Below are positions 17,539-25,329 of a stretch of 64,000 nt of DNA, in pieces (the stretch's first letter is position 1; every line of letters starts with the position of its first letter). Source of the stretch: Streptomyces humidus (GTDB lineage: Bacteria > Actinomycetota > Actinomycetes > Streptomycetales > Streptomycetaceae); NCBI RefSeq assembly GCF_014649655.1, contig NZ_BMTL01000021.1:62001-126000 (forward strand), in the 5' to 3' direction. The notes under the pieces are model-generated. The model was given only the letters and a program-made list of their open reading frames with translations. It was not told the DNA's origin and ran no database searches. The translations under genes and the position numbers were made by a program.

Positions 17539-18668
17539 GACAGGCCTCCGTCGCCGGCCGGAAACCGCGACAATGCTGTCCGCGCGTCGGCGAGTTCGGC
17601 CAGGAGGACCTCCACGAGCTGCCCGGCGGGCAGCTCACGGGCCATGCGGTGTCCCTGTCCGGCCCACAGCGCCATGCCCTGCGCGTCGCCCGCCTTGGCG
17701 GCCGCCTTGCGCAACGGCGCGGTCAGGTGGTGGACCTCGGGGTAGGCGGCGGGCGCGTACGGGCCGTGCTCGCGCAGGAAGCGGTTGACCAGGGCGCGGG
17801 CGGGGCGGCCGGAGAAGGCGCGGGTCAGCTCGGTGCGCACGAAGAGGGGGTTGGTCAGGGCCTGTTTGTGCACGGCGTGCGCGCCGGACTCGGGGGTGGC
17901 GAGGAACGCGGTGCCCAGCTGGGCCGCGCTCGCGCCCGCCGCGAGGACCGCGGCGATCTGGCTGCCGCGCATGAGACCCCCGGCGGCGACGATCGGCAGC
18001 CGCACCGACTCGCGGACCTGGGCGATCAGGGACAGGAGCCCGTTGCCGCAGCCGTCGCTCTCCGGGTTGTCGCGGTGGGCGCCCTGGTGGCCGCCGGCCT
18101 CCACGCCCTGCACGATCACCGCGTCCGCGCCGGCCCGCTCCACCGCGACGGCCTCCTCGGCGGTGGTCGCCGTGACCAGGGTGACCGTTCCCGCGCGCCG
18201 CAGGGACTCCAGGGCGTCGGCGGCGGGGACGCCGAAGTGGAACGACACGACCGGCACCGGGTTGTCGAGCAGCACCGCGAACTTGGCGTCGTACCCGTCG
18301 TCGCGGCCGCTGTCGGGGTCGCCCAGTTCGGTGTCGTACCAGGCGGCCTCACCGGCGAGCTGGTGGGCGTAGACCTCTACGGCGCCCGCCGCGGGAAGCG
18401 CTGCGCCTGCCGCCCCGGAGGATCCGGGACCGGTGCCGGGGCACTCGGGCTGCGGCATGAAGAGGTTCACGCCGAAGGGGCGGCCGGTCAGGCTCCGCAG
18501 CTGCTTGATCTCCTGGTACATGCCGTCGGCCGTCTTGTACCCGGCCGCGAGGAAACCGAGCCCGCCGGCCTCGGCCACGGCGGCGGCGAGCTGGGGCACG
18601 GAGACACCGCCCGCCATGGGGGCCTGCACGATCGGGTGCGGGAAGAGATCGGTCAGTGCGGAGGACAT
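17535..18668 (-). CDS. nitronate monooxygenase family flavoprotein (377 aa)
   Basis: FMN-binding TIM barrel of the NMO/2-nitropropane dioxygenase family. Seen are the N-terminal HPIVQAPMAGGVSVPQLAAAV, the central VIVQGVEAGGHQGAH, and IVAAGGLMRGSQIAAVLAAGASAAQLGTAF. Family enzymes oxidise alkyl nitronates such as propionate 3-nitronate. ATG start at 18668; its stop overlaps rsmE. Confidence 0.88.
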   Translation of the reverse strand: MSSALTDLFPHPIVQAPMAGGVSVPQLAAAVAEAGGLGFLAAGYKTADGMYQEIKQLRSLTGRPFGVNLFMPQPECPGTGPGSSGAAGAALPAAGAVEVYAHQLAGEAAWYDTELGDPDSGRDDGYDAKFAVLLDNPVPVVSFHFGVPAADALESLRRAGTVTLVTATTAEEAVAVERAGADAVIVQGVEAGGHQGAHRDNPESDGCGNGLLSLIAQVRESVRLPIVAAGGLMRGSQIAAVLAAGASAAQLGTAFLATPESGAHAVHKQALTNPLFVRTELTRAFSGRPARALVNRFLREHGPYAPAAYPEVHHLTAPLRKAAAKAGDAQGMALWAGQGHRMARELPAGQLVEVLLAELADARTALSRFPAGDGGLS

Positions 18669-18728
18669 GACGGCATGTTGTCACGTCCTCCGAACAAGTC
18701 CGAATCGGCCCTTCCCCGTGCCCGCGCG

Positions 18729-18754
18729 GGTGCCGGGGGCTGCCCCCCGGCACC
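18729..18754 (-). terminator. dnaJ terminator hairpin
   Basis: GGTGCCGGGGG pairs perfectly with CCCCCGGCACC around a 4-nt loop, beginning 2 nt past the dnaJ stop codon. There is no T-tract. It separates the hrcA-dnaJ transcript from the nitronate monooxygenase gene. Confidence 0.85.
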
Positions 18755-18756
18755 GC

Positions 18757-19893
18757 TCAGCGCCCGTTGAACGCGTCCTTCAGCCGCGAGAACAGGCCCT
18801 GCTGGCCGGGCTGGAACTGGCCCGTGGGCCGTTCCTCGCCGCGCAGCTTGGCCAGCTCGCGCAGCAGTCGTTCCTGCTCCGGGTCCAGCTTCGTCGGCGT
18901 CTGGACCTCGACGTGCACGATGAGGTCGCCGCGGCCGCCGCCCCGCAGATGCGTGACGCCCCGGCTGTGCAGCGGGATCGACTGGCCGGACTGGGTGCCG
19001 GGCCGGATGTCGACCTCCTCCAGGCCGTCCAGCGTCTCCAGCGGCACCTTCGTGCCGAGGGACGCCGCCGTCATCGGGAGGGTCACCGTGCAGTGCAGGT
19101 CGTCGCCGCGCCGCTGGAACTGCGCGTGCGGCAGCTCGTGGATCTCCACGTACAGGTCGCCGGCGGGGCCGCCGCCGGGGCCGACCTCGCCCTCGCCCGC
19201 CAGCTGGATGCGGGTGCCGTTGTCGACGCCGGCCGGGATCTTCACCGTCAGCGTGCGACGCGAGCGCACCCGTCCGTCGCCCGCGCACTCCGGGCACGGG
19301 GTCGGCACGACGGTGCCGAAGCCCTGGCACTGCGGACACGGCCGCGAGGTCATGACCTGGCCCAGGAAGGACCGGGTCACCTGCGACACCTCACCGCGGC
19401 CGCGGCACATGTCACAGGTCTGGGCCGTGGTGCCCGGCGCCGCGCCCTCGCCGCTGCAGGTGGTGCAGACGATCGCCGTGTCGACCTGGATGTCCTTGGT
19501 CGTGCCGAAGGCCGCCTCCTCGAGGTCGATCTCCAGCCGGATCATCGCGTCCTGGCCGCGCCGGGTGCGCGAGCGCGGACCGCGCTGGGACGCCGTGCCG
19601 AAGAACGCGTCCATGATGTCCGAGAAGTTCCCGAAGCCGCCGGCGCCGAAGCCGCCGGCTCCACCGCCGCCCGCCTGGGAGAGCGGATCGCCGCCGAGGT
19701 CGTAGACCTGCTTCTTCTGCGGGTCCGACAGCACCTCGTAAGCGGCGTTGATCTCCTTGAACCGCTCCTGGGTCTTCGGATCGGGGTTGACGTCCGGGTG
19801 CAGCTCGCGAGCGAGCCGCCGGAAGGCCTTCTTGATCTCTTCCTGCGACGCATCGCGGCGCACGCCGAGAACGGCGTAGTAGTCCGTGGCCAC
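18757..19893 (-). CDS. dnaJ: chaperone DnaJ (378 aa)
   Basis: J domain (1-70) with HPD at 32-34; a Gly-rich linker (GGGGAGGFGAGGFGNF); then a zinc domain with four CxxCxGxG repeats (CTTCSGEG, CDMCRGRG, CPQCQGFG, CPECAGDG) and the C-terminal substrate-binding domains. Co-chaperone of DnaK. It starts directly after hrcA (adjacent coordinates 19893/19894), and the pair sits behind a CIRCE element. This corresponds to the second dnaJ copy typical of actinomycetes rather than the one in the dnaK operon. Confidence 0.95.
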   Translation of the reverse strand: MATDYYAVLGVRRDASQEEIKKAFRRLARELHPDVNPDPKTQERFKEINAAYEVLSDPQKKQVYDLGGDPLSQAGGGGAGGFGAGGFGNFSDIMDAFFGTASQRGPRSRTRRGQDAMIRLEIDLEEAAFGTTKDIQVDTAIVCTTCSGEGAAPGTTAQTCDMCRGRGEVSQVTRSFLGQVMTSRPCPQCQGFGTVVPTPCPECAGDGRVRSRRTLTVKIPAGVDNGTRIQLAGEGEVGPGGGPAGDLYVEIHELPHAQFQRRGDDLHCTVTLPMTAASLGTKVPLETLDGLEEVDIRPGTQSGQSIPLHSRGVTHLRGGGRGDLIVHVEVQTPTKLDPEQERLLRELAKLRGEERPTGQFQPGQQGLFSRLKDAFNGR

Positions 19894-20910
19894 TTACGAC
19901 TCCGCCAGGATCTGTCCGACGTACCGTGCCACCGCTCGTACCGCTCCCATCGTTCCCGGGTAATCCATGCGGGTCGGTCCGACCACGCCCAGTTTGGCGA
20001 CTGCTTCGCCGCCCGAACCGTAACCGACCGACACCACGGAAGTGGAGTTGAGCCCCTCGTGGGCGATCTCGTGACCGATGCGTACGGTCATGCCCGAATC
20101 CCCCGCCTCGCCAAGGAGCTTGAGGAGCACGACCTGCTCCTCGAGGGCCTCCAGGACGGGCCGGATGGTGAGGGGAAAGTCATGTCCGAAGCGGGTGAGA
20201 TTGGCGGTGCCGCCGATCATCAACCGCTCCTCGTTCTCCTCGACGAGCGTCTCCAGCAGGGTGGAGAGCACCATCGTGACCGTGCCGCGGTCCTCGGCCT
20301 CGAAGGCTTCCGGCAGATCCTCCACCAGACGCGGCACGTCGGAGAACCGGCGGCCCGCGACCCGGCTGTTGAGCCGTGCGCGCAGATCCGCCAGCGAGGA
20401 CTCCCCGAAGGGCGCCGGGCAGTCCACCATCCGCTGCTCGACCCGCCCGGTGTCCGTGATCAGCACGAGCATCAGGCGCGCGGGCGCGAGCGAGAGGAGC
20501 TCCACGTGCCGCACGGTCGAACGGGTCAGGGACGGGTACTGCACGACGGCGACCTGGCGGGTGAGCTGCGCGAGCAGCCGTACCGTCCGGGCCACCACGT
20601 CGTCGAGGTCGACGGCGCCGTCGAGGAAGTTCTGGATGGCCCGCCGCTCCGGGCCGGTCATCGGCTTGACGCCGGCCAGCTTGTCGACGAACAGCCGGTA
20701 ACCCTTGTCCGTGGGGATGCGCCCGGCACTGGTGTGCGGCTGGGCGATGTACCCCTCGTCCTCCAGGGCGGCCATGTCGTTGCGGACCGTCGCCGGGGAC
20801 ACGCCGAGGTTGTGACGCTCGGTGAGCGCCTTGGATCCCACCGGCTCCTCGGTGCCGACGTAGTCCTGGACGATGGCGCGCAGGACCTGCAGCCTGCGTT
20901 CACTCAGCAT
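19894..20910 (-). CDS. hrcA: heat-shock repressor HrcA (338 aa)
   Basis: ATG 20910 is chosen over an upstream 40-codon extension because GGAGG lies 9 nt before it and the protein then begins MLSERRLQVLRAIV as in the family. N-terminal winged helix: GVSPATVRNDMAALEDEGYI and HTSAGRIPTDKGYR. A GAF-like dimerisation domain follows. HrcA represses CIRCE-bearing heat-shock genes. The CIRCE just upstream indicates autoregulation. Confidence 0.95.
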   Translation of the reverse strand: MLSERRLQVLRAIVQDYVGTEEPVGSKALTERHNLGVSPATVRNDMAALEDEGYIAQPHTSAGRIPTDKGYRLFVDKLAGVKPMTGPERRAIQNFLDGAVDLDDVVARTVRLLAQLTRQVAVVQYPSLTRSTVRHVELLSLAPARLMLVLITDTGRVEQRMVDCPAPFGESSLADLRARLNSRVAGRRFSDVPRLVEDLPEAFEAEDRGTVTMVLSTLLETLVEENEERLMIGGTANLTRFGHDFPLTIRPVLEALEEQVVLLKLLGEAGDSGMTVRIGHEIAHEGLNSTSVVSVGYGSGGEAVAKLGVVGPTRMDYPGTMGAVRAVARYVGQILAES

Positions 20911-20959
20911 CCGCGCGCACCTCCAAGAATCTCGTCCCCCAGTCCCCCGGGCGTCCCGT

Positions 20960-20986
20960 CTGGCACTCTTCACATCCGAGTGCCAG
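20960..20986. promoter_or_regulatory. CIRCE element (HrcA operator)
   Basis: CTGGCACTC-N9-GAGTGCCAG is a perfect 9-bp inverted repeat with the canonical 9-nt spacer (consensus TTAGCACTC-N9-GAGTGCTAA). It lies 50 nt upstream of hrcA and about 85 nt upstream of the divergent metallo-hydrolase, so both could be affected. Confidence 0.95.
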
Positions 20987-21070
20987 CGTTCCCCGGCCCA
21001 GTGTACGGCTGTGGGGTACACCCAGGGCAAGGTCGGCCTTCCCGGGGCGTTGTGCAGCTAGCGTCGCGGT

Positions 21071-21796
21071 ATGACGGTGACTTGGGAAGAGCTCGGATGG
21101 GAGCGGCTCGCGGCGGGGGTCGGACGGGTGCGGCTGCCGGGCTGGGACTGCACGGCGGGGCTGGTCGTCGGGGCGGGCGCGGTGCTGATGGTGGACGCGG
21201 GGTCCAGCCTGGCGGAGGGGGCGCGGCTGCGGGCCCAGGCCGAGGAGCTCACCGGCGCGCGTGTGACTCATCTCGCGCTCACCCACCCCCATTTCGATCA
21301 CGTGTTCGGTGCGGCGGCGTTCGCGGGCGCGGAGGTCTTCGGCGCGGTGGGCGCCGACACCGTGCCGGGCGAGGAGCTGCGGGCGGACGCGGTGCGCAAC
21401 GGTCTGGACGAGACGGCGGCGACCGAGGCCGTGGACACGCTCGTCCGGCCCCGCCATCTGGTCTGCGGCGAGTGGACCCTCGACCTGGGCGACGGCCGCC
21501 AGGTCCTGCTCGCCAACGTCGGCCCCGGCCACACCGCCCACGACCTGGTGGTCCTCGTCCCCGGGGCCGCCGGCTCACCGGAGGTGGTGTTCTGCGGCGA
21601 CCTGGTCGAGGAGTCCGGCGAACCGCAGGCCGGACCCGACGCCGTCCCCGGCCGCTGGCCCGCCGCCCTCGACCGCCTCCTGGACCTCGGCGGCGAGGAC
21701 GCGGTGTACGTGCCCGGCCACGGGGCGCCGGTGGACGCCGCGTTCGTCCGGGCCCAGCGTGACGCGCTGGCGGCCCGTTTCGGCGTGTCGCGCTGA
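21071..21796 (+). CDS. MBL-fold metallo-hydrolase (241 aa)
   Basis: The zinc motif THPHFDH gives H72, H74, D76 and H77. Further metal residues are seen in GPGHTAHDLVV and YVPGHGAPV. The substrate is unknown; glyoxalase II-like proteins and lactonases share this motif. There is no ribosome binding site, but TAGCGT lies 6 nt before the ATG, so it may be leaderless. It is divergent from hrcA and shares the CIRCE-containing region. Confidence 0.88.
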   Translation: MTVTWEELGWERLAAGVGRVRLPGWDCTAGLVVGAGAVLMVDAGSSLAEGARLRAQAEELTGARVTHLALTHPHFDHVFGAAAFAGAEVFGAVGADTVPGEELRADAVRNGLDETAATEAVDTLVRPRHLVCGEWTLDLGDGRQVLLANVGPGHTAHDLVVLVPGAAGSPEVVFCGDLVEESGEPQAGPDAVPGRWPAALDRLLDLGGEDAVYVPGHGAPVDAAFVRAQRDALAARFGVSR

Positions 21797-21838
21797 TCGT
21801 GTGTCCCTGGCGCCGGAGCTTCTCCTATCGTCATCCGA

Positions 21839-22702
21839 ATGCGCCCACCCGTCTCCCGCCACCGCCCCTCCGACGGCGGCCCTCCGGGCCCGCGCCCTCG
21901 TGCGTACTCCGCCGACCTGACCCCTCCCTGGAAGAAGCCGAAGCCCGTCCCCGAGGTCCCGGCGGACCCCGGTCTGGTCGTGGAGGAGCCCGGCACCGGG
22001 TTCTGCGGCGCGGTGATCCGCTGCGAGGCGGGCACGGTGACCCTGGAGGACCGCTTCGGCAAGCACCGGGTCTTCCCGCTGGAGCCCGGAGGCTTCCTCC
22101 TGGAGGGCCGCACGGTCACCCTCGTCCGGCCGGCCTCGGGACCGTCGCGCCCCTCCCGGACCGCCTCCGGCTCCGTCGCCGTCCCCGGCGCCCGCGCCCG
22201 CGTCGCCAGGGCCGGACGCATCTACGTCGAGGGCCGGCACGACGCCGAGCTGGTCGAGAAGGTGTGGGGCGACGACCTGCGGGTCGAGGGCGTCGTCGTG
22301 GAGTATCTGGAGGGCGTCGACGACCTGCCGTCCATCGTCGCGGACTTCGCCCCCGGACCGGACGCACGGCTGGGAATCCTGGTGGACCACCTCGTTCCCG
22401 GCACCAAGGAGTGGCGCATCGCCCGGTCGGTGACCAGCGAACACGCCCTGGTGGTCGGCCACCCGTACATCGACGTCTGGGAGGCGGTCAAGCCTGCCTC
22501 CCTGGGCATCGAGGCCTGGCCTCGCGTGCCACACGGGCAGGACTGGAAGACGGGGGTGTGCCGGGCCCTGGGCTGGCCGTCGGAGAACACGGGCGCGGTG
22601 TGGCAGGCGATCCTGAAGCAGGTGGGCTCCTACAAGGACCTGGAGCCGGAGCTGCTGGGCCGGGTGGAAGAACTGATCGACTTCGTCACGGCCCCGGCAT
22701 GA
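21839..22702 (+). CDS. DUF3097 family protein (287 aa)
   Basis: Contains the conserved N-terminal block YSADLTPPWKKPKPVPEVP and the core GRIYVEGRHDAELVEKVWGDDLR, which resembles a Toprim-like EGxxD motif, followed by GILVDHLVPGTKEWRIA. This family is widespread in actinobacteria with no assigned role; the Toprim-like segment suggests nucleic-acid or nucleotide chemistry (inference). The ATG is preceded by TATCGT at 7 nt and no Shine-Dalgarno, so a leaderless message is possible. Confidence 0.8.
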   Translation: MRPPVSRHRPSDGGPPGPRPRAYSADLTPPWKKPKPVPEVPADPGLVVEEPGTGFCGAVIRCEAGTVTLEDRFGKHRVFPLEPGGFLLEGRTVTLVRPASGPSRPSRTASGSVAVPGARARVARAGRIYVEGRHDAELVEKVWGDDLRVEGVVVEYLEGVDDLPSIVADFAPGPDARLGILVDHLVPGTKEWRIARSVTSEHALVVGHPYIDVWEAVKPASLGIEAWPRVPHGQDWKTGVCRALGWPSENTGAVWQAILKQVGSYKDLEPELLGRVEELIDFVTAPA

Positions 22703-22780
22703 CCCCCTGCGTTCGGCGGGCAGCCGCACCGGCGTGACCCCCTGCGGCCGGCGGGCGCCCCTGGCCCACCGGGAACGCTT

Positions 22781-24022
22781 CTAGTCCACCAGGTCCCGGA
22801 CCACCGCGTCGGCCAGCAGCCGCCCGCGCAGGGTCAGCGCCGCCCGCCCCTCGTCGTACGCGCCCTGCCGGAGCAGGCCCTCGCCGAGCGCCCGGCGGGA
22901 CGCCGCGAGCCCCTCCGGCCGCAGCAGGTCGAGCGGCGCGCCCTCCCGCAGCCGCAGCTCCAGCAGAATCCGCTCGACCCGGCGGTCCTCCTCCGAGAGC
23001 ACCTCACGTCCTGCGCCCGGCGAGCGCCCGCCCGCCAGGGCCGCCGCGTACGCCCCGGGATGCCTGACGTTCCACCAGCGCACCCCGCCCACGTGCGAGT
23101 GCGCCCCCGGCCCGGCGCCCCACCAGTCGGCGCCGCGCCAGTACAGCTCGTTGTGGAGGCAGCGGCCCGCCTCCGAGGTCGCCCAGTTGGAGACCTCGTA
23201 CCAGTCGTAGCCCGCCGCCGACATCACCTCGTCCGCGATCAGATAGCGGTCCGCGTGGACGTCGTCGTCCGTCATCGGCACCTCGCCGCGGCGGATGCGG
23301 CGGGCGAGCTGCGTGCCCTCCTCGACGATCAGGGCGTAGGCCGAGACATGGTCGGGGCCCGCGCCCAGCGCCGCATCGAGGGACGCCCGCCAGTCGTCGT
23401 CCGACTCGCCCGGGGTGCCGTAGATCAGGTCGAGGTTGACGTGCTCGAAGCCGGCGGCCCGAGCCTCCGCGACACACGCCTCGGGACGTCCCGGCGTGTG
23501 GGTGCGGTCGAGGATCTTCAGGACGTGCTGCCGGGCGCTCTGCATGCCGAAGGAGACCCGGTTGAAGCCGCCCGCGCGCAGGGTCGCCAGATACGCCGGG
23601 TCCACGGACTCCGGGTTCGCCTCCGTCGTCACCTCCGCGTCCGCCGCCAGCCCGAACTCGTCGCGGATCGCGCCCAGCATCCGCACCAGGTCGGACGCGC
23701 CCAGCAGGGTCGGGGTGCCGCCGCCGACGAAGACCGTGCGGACCTCGCGCGGGTCGTCGCCGAGGACCTTGCGGGCCAGCCGGACCTCGCCGATCAGGGT
23801 GTCCGCGTAGTTCTCCCGGGAGGCGAGGACGCCGCCGCTGCCGCGCAGCTCGGTCGCGGTGTAGGTGTTGAAGTCGCAGTACCCGCAGCGGGTCGCGCAG
23901 TACGGGACGTGCAGATAGAACCCGAGGGGGCGGTCGGCGGCCCCGGCGAGCGCGTGCGCGGGGAGCGCGCCGTCGTCGGGGACCGGCTCGCCGTCGGGAA
24001 GTGCGGAAGGCATGTCGTCCAT
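22781..24022 (-). CDS. HemW-like radical SAM protein (413 aa)
   Basis: The 4Fe-4S radical SAM motif is YCATRCGYC (C42, C46, C49). FVGGGTPTLL and the later VNLDLIYGTPGE are typical of HemW/HemN. The active-site residues that define true coproporphyrinogen dehydrogenase at the N-terminus are absent, so the haem chaperone HemW is more likely than HemN. An alternative ATG lies at 24013. hemW is often near hrcA-dnaJ-lepA in Gram-positive bacteria, as here. Confidence 0.88.
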   Translation of the reverse strand: MDDMPSALPDGEPVPDDGALPAHALAGAADRPLGFYLHVPYCATRCGYCDFNTYTATELRGSGGVLASRENYADTLIGEVRLARKVLGDDPREVRTVFVGGGTPTLLGASDLVRMLGAIRDEFGLAADAEVTTEANPESVDPAYLATLRAGGFNRVSFGMQSARQHVLKILDRTHTPGRPEACVAEARAAGFEHVNLDLIYGTPGESDDDWRASLDAALGAGPDHVSAYALIVEEGTQLARRIRRGEVPMTDDDVHADRYLIADEVMSAAGYDWYEVSNWATSEAGRCLHNELYWRGADWWGAGPGAHSHVGGVRWWNVRHPGAYAAALAGGRSPGAGREVLSEEDRRVERILLELRLREGAPLDLLRPEGLAASRRALGEGLLRQGAYDEGRAALTLRGRLLADAVVRDLVD

Positions 24023-24104
24023 TGTCCCGCACGCCCGCGCCGGCCCCCGTTTCGGGGATTGGGCGCGGCGCCCGCGCGTGGGCCGCCCGGCCGGGTCCCT
24101 GCTC

Positions 24105-25256
24105 TCAGGCCAGCAGTTCCGCGCCCAGCGGCCGTCCAGGACCGGCCCCCGGCAGGACGTAGGCCAGCGCCGAGCCCCGGGTCTCGGTGAACCCGCTCAG
24201 CTCGTCGCGGGTCGCCATCCGTCGCTGCACCCGGGTGAACAGCGCCGGGTCGCGCATGAAGGCGAGGAACAGCAGGCCCTGGTCGGTGGGGCCGTCGGCG
24301 TAGGAGTAGCCCCGGCGCAGCATCCGGGCTCCGTCGTCGTGCAGGGGGCTGACCACGCCGACGTGGGAGTGCGCCGGGGTGAGGTACCCGCCCTTCGGGG
24401 ACTTGGCGAAGACGTCGACCTCGGCGTGCTCCGGACCGCCGGGCAGCGGGCCGCCCGTCGAGCGGCGCCGGCCGACGATCTCCTCCTGGCGCCGCACGGC
24501 GAGCCTCGCGAAATCCTCCACCCGTAGGTGGACGCGCCGTACGACGAGGTAGGTGGCGTCGTCCGTCCACACCCAGCGTTCGCACTCCTGCGGGCTCGGG
24601 TTGGCGCTGCCGTTCTTGAAGCCGAGCAGGTCGCGCGGGGTACCGCCGCCGTCGGGCGACGGCGGCAGGAAGCCGGACTGCCGCCAGCGCGGGCGCAGGG
24701 TCTCACCGGCCAGCCGGGTGAGGGACTCGGCGGTCTCCTCGGCAACGTCGGAGTCGTCGGCGCACAGCTGCACGAGCACGTCGCCGCCGCAGCGGGCGGG
24801 GTCGAGGCGGTCGCCGGGGAACGAGGGCAGCTCGCGCAGAGCCGCGGGGGCGGACACGCCGAGGCGGGCGGGCAGGCGAGGGCCGACGCCGACCGTGGCG
24901 GTGAGGCGGGTCTCCTGGGAGCCGTCGGCTTCCCGGGTCTCCGCGAGCGCGTCGGTCCAGTCCCCCAGCACCTCCTTCAGCGCCCGTGCGCCGGCCGCGC
25001 CGCGCACGGCGGGATCGAGGTCGTAGGCCAGGAGCAGCGCGGTGGACTGCTGAGGCGTCGTCACACCGGCCTGGCGGAGGCCACGACGACCGGAACCGGA
25101 ACCCGAGCCGGAGCCCGCGCCGGGGCCAGGCGCGCCCCGGTGCGGCGGACCGGCCGCACGGCTGCACGCGGTCACGGTCAGCCCGAGCCCCGCGCCGGCG
25201 ATCAGGACACGTCGGCGCGGGGGCGCATCGATGGGGACATTCGTTGCCTTCAGCAC
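24105..25256 (-). CDS. Tat-exported DyP-type peroxidase with altered GxxDG motif (383 aa)
   Basis: The GTG at 25256 is the only suitable start in this frame. The N-terminus carries a twin-arginine-type signal (PPRRRVLIAGAGLGLTVTA), then a Gly/Ser linker. The DyP core is seen in LSFPGD-like, RDLLGFKNGSANP, PAHSHVGVVSP and RMLRRGYSY; the last provides the distal Arg region and PAHSHV the proximal haem His. The family GxxDG motif reads GFKNG, with Asn at residue 215 where Asp is usual. It probably acts extracytoplasmically on haem or dyes. No efeUO partner genes are nearby. Confidence 0.85.
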   Translation of the reverse strand: MLKATNVPIDAPPRRRVLIAGAGLGLTVTACSRAAGPPHRGAPGPGAGSGSGSGSGRRGLRQAGVTTPQQSTALLLAYDLDPAVRGAAGARALKEVLGDWTDALAETREADGSQETRLTATVGVGPRLPARLGVSAPAALRELPSFPGDRLDPARCGGDVLVQLCADDSDVAEETAESLTRLAGETLRPRWRQSGFLPPSPDGGGTPRDLLGFKNGSANPSPQECERWVWTDDATYLVVRRVHLRVEDFARLAVRRQEEIVGRRRSTGGPLPGGPEHAEVDVFAKSPKGGYLTPAHSHVGVVSPLHDDGARMLRRGYSYADGPTDQGLLFLAFMRDPALFTRVQRRMATRDELSGFTETRGSALAYVLPGAGPGRPLGAELLA

Positions 25257-25329
25257 GAACCGGACGATACATCCGCCGGGTCGGCCGTCCGCTTTCCCCC
25301 GCCCGCGCCCGGGGCCGCCCGGGCGACCG

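Noticed and set aside
16564..17745. 393-codon plus-strand frame opposite rsmE and the nitronate monooxygenase
   Set aside because: Antisense to two recognised genes; it lacks a ribosome binding site and any domain.
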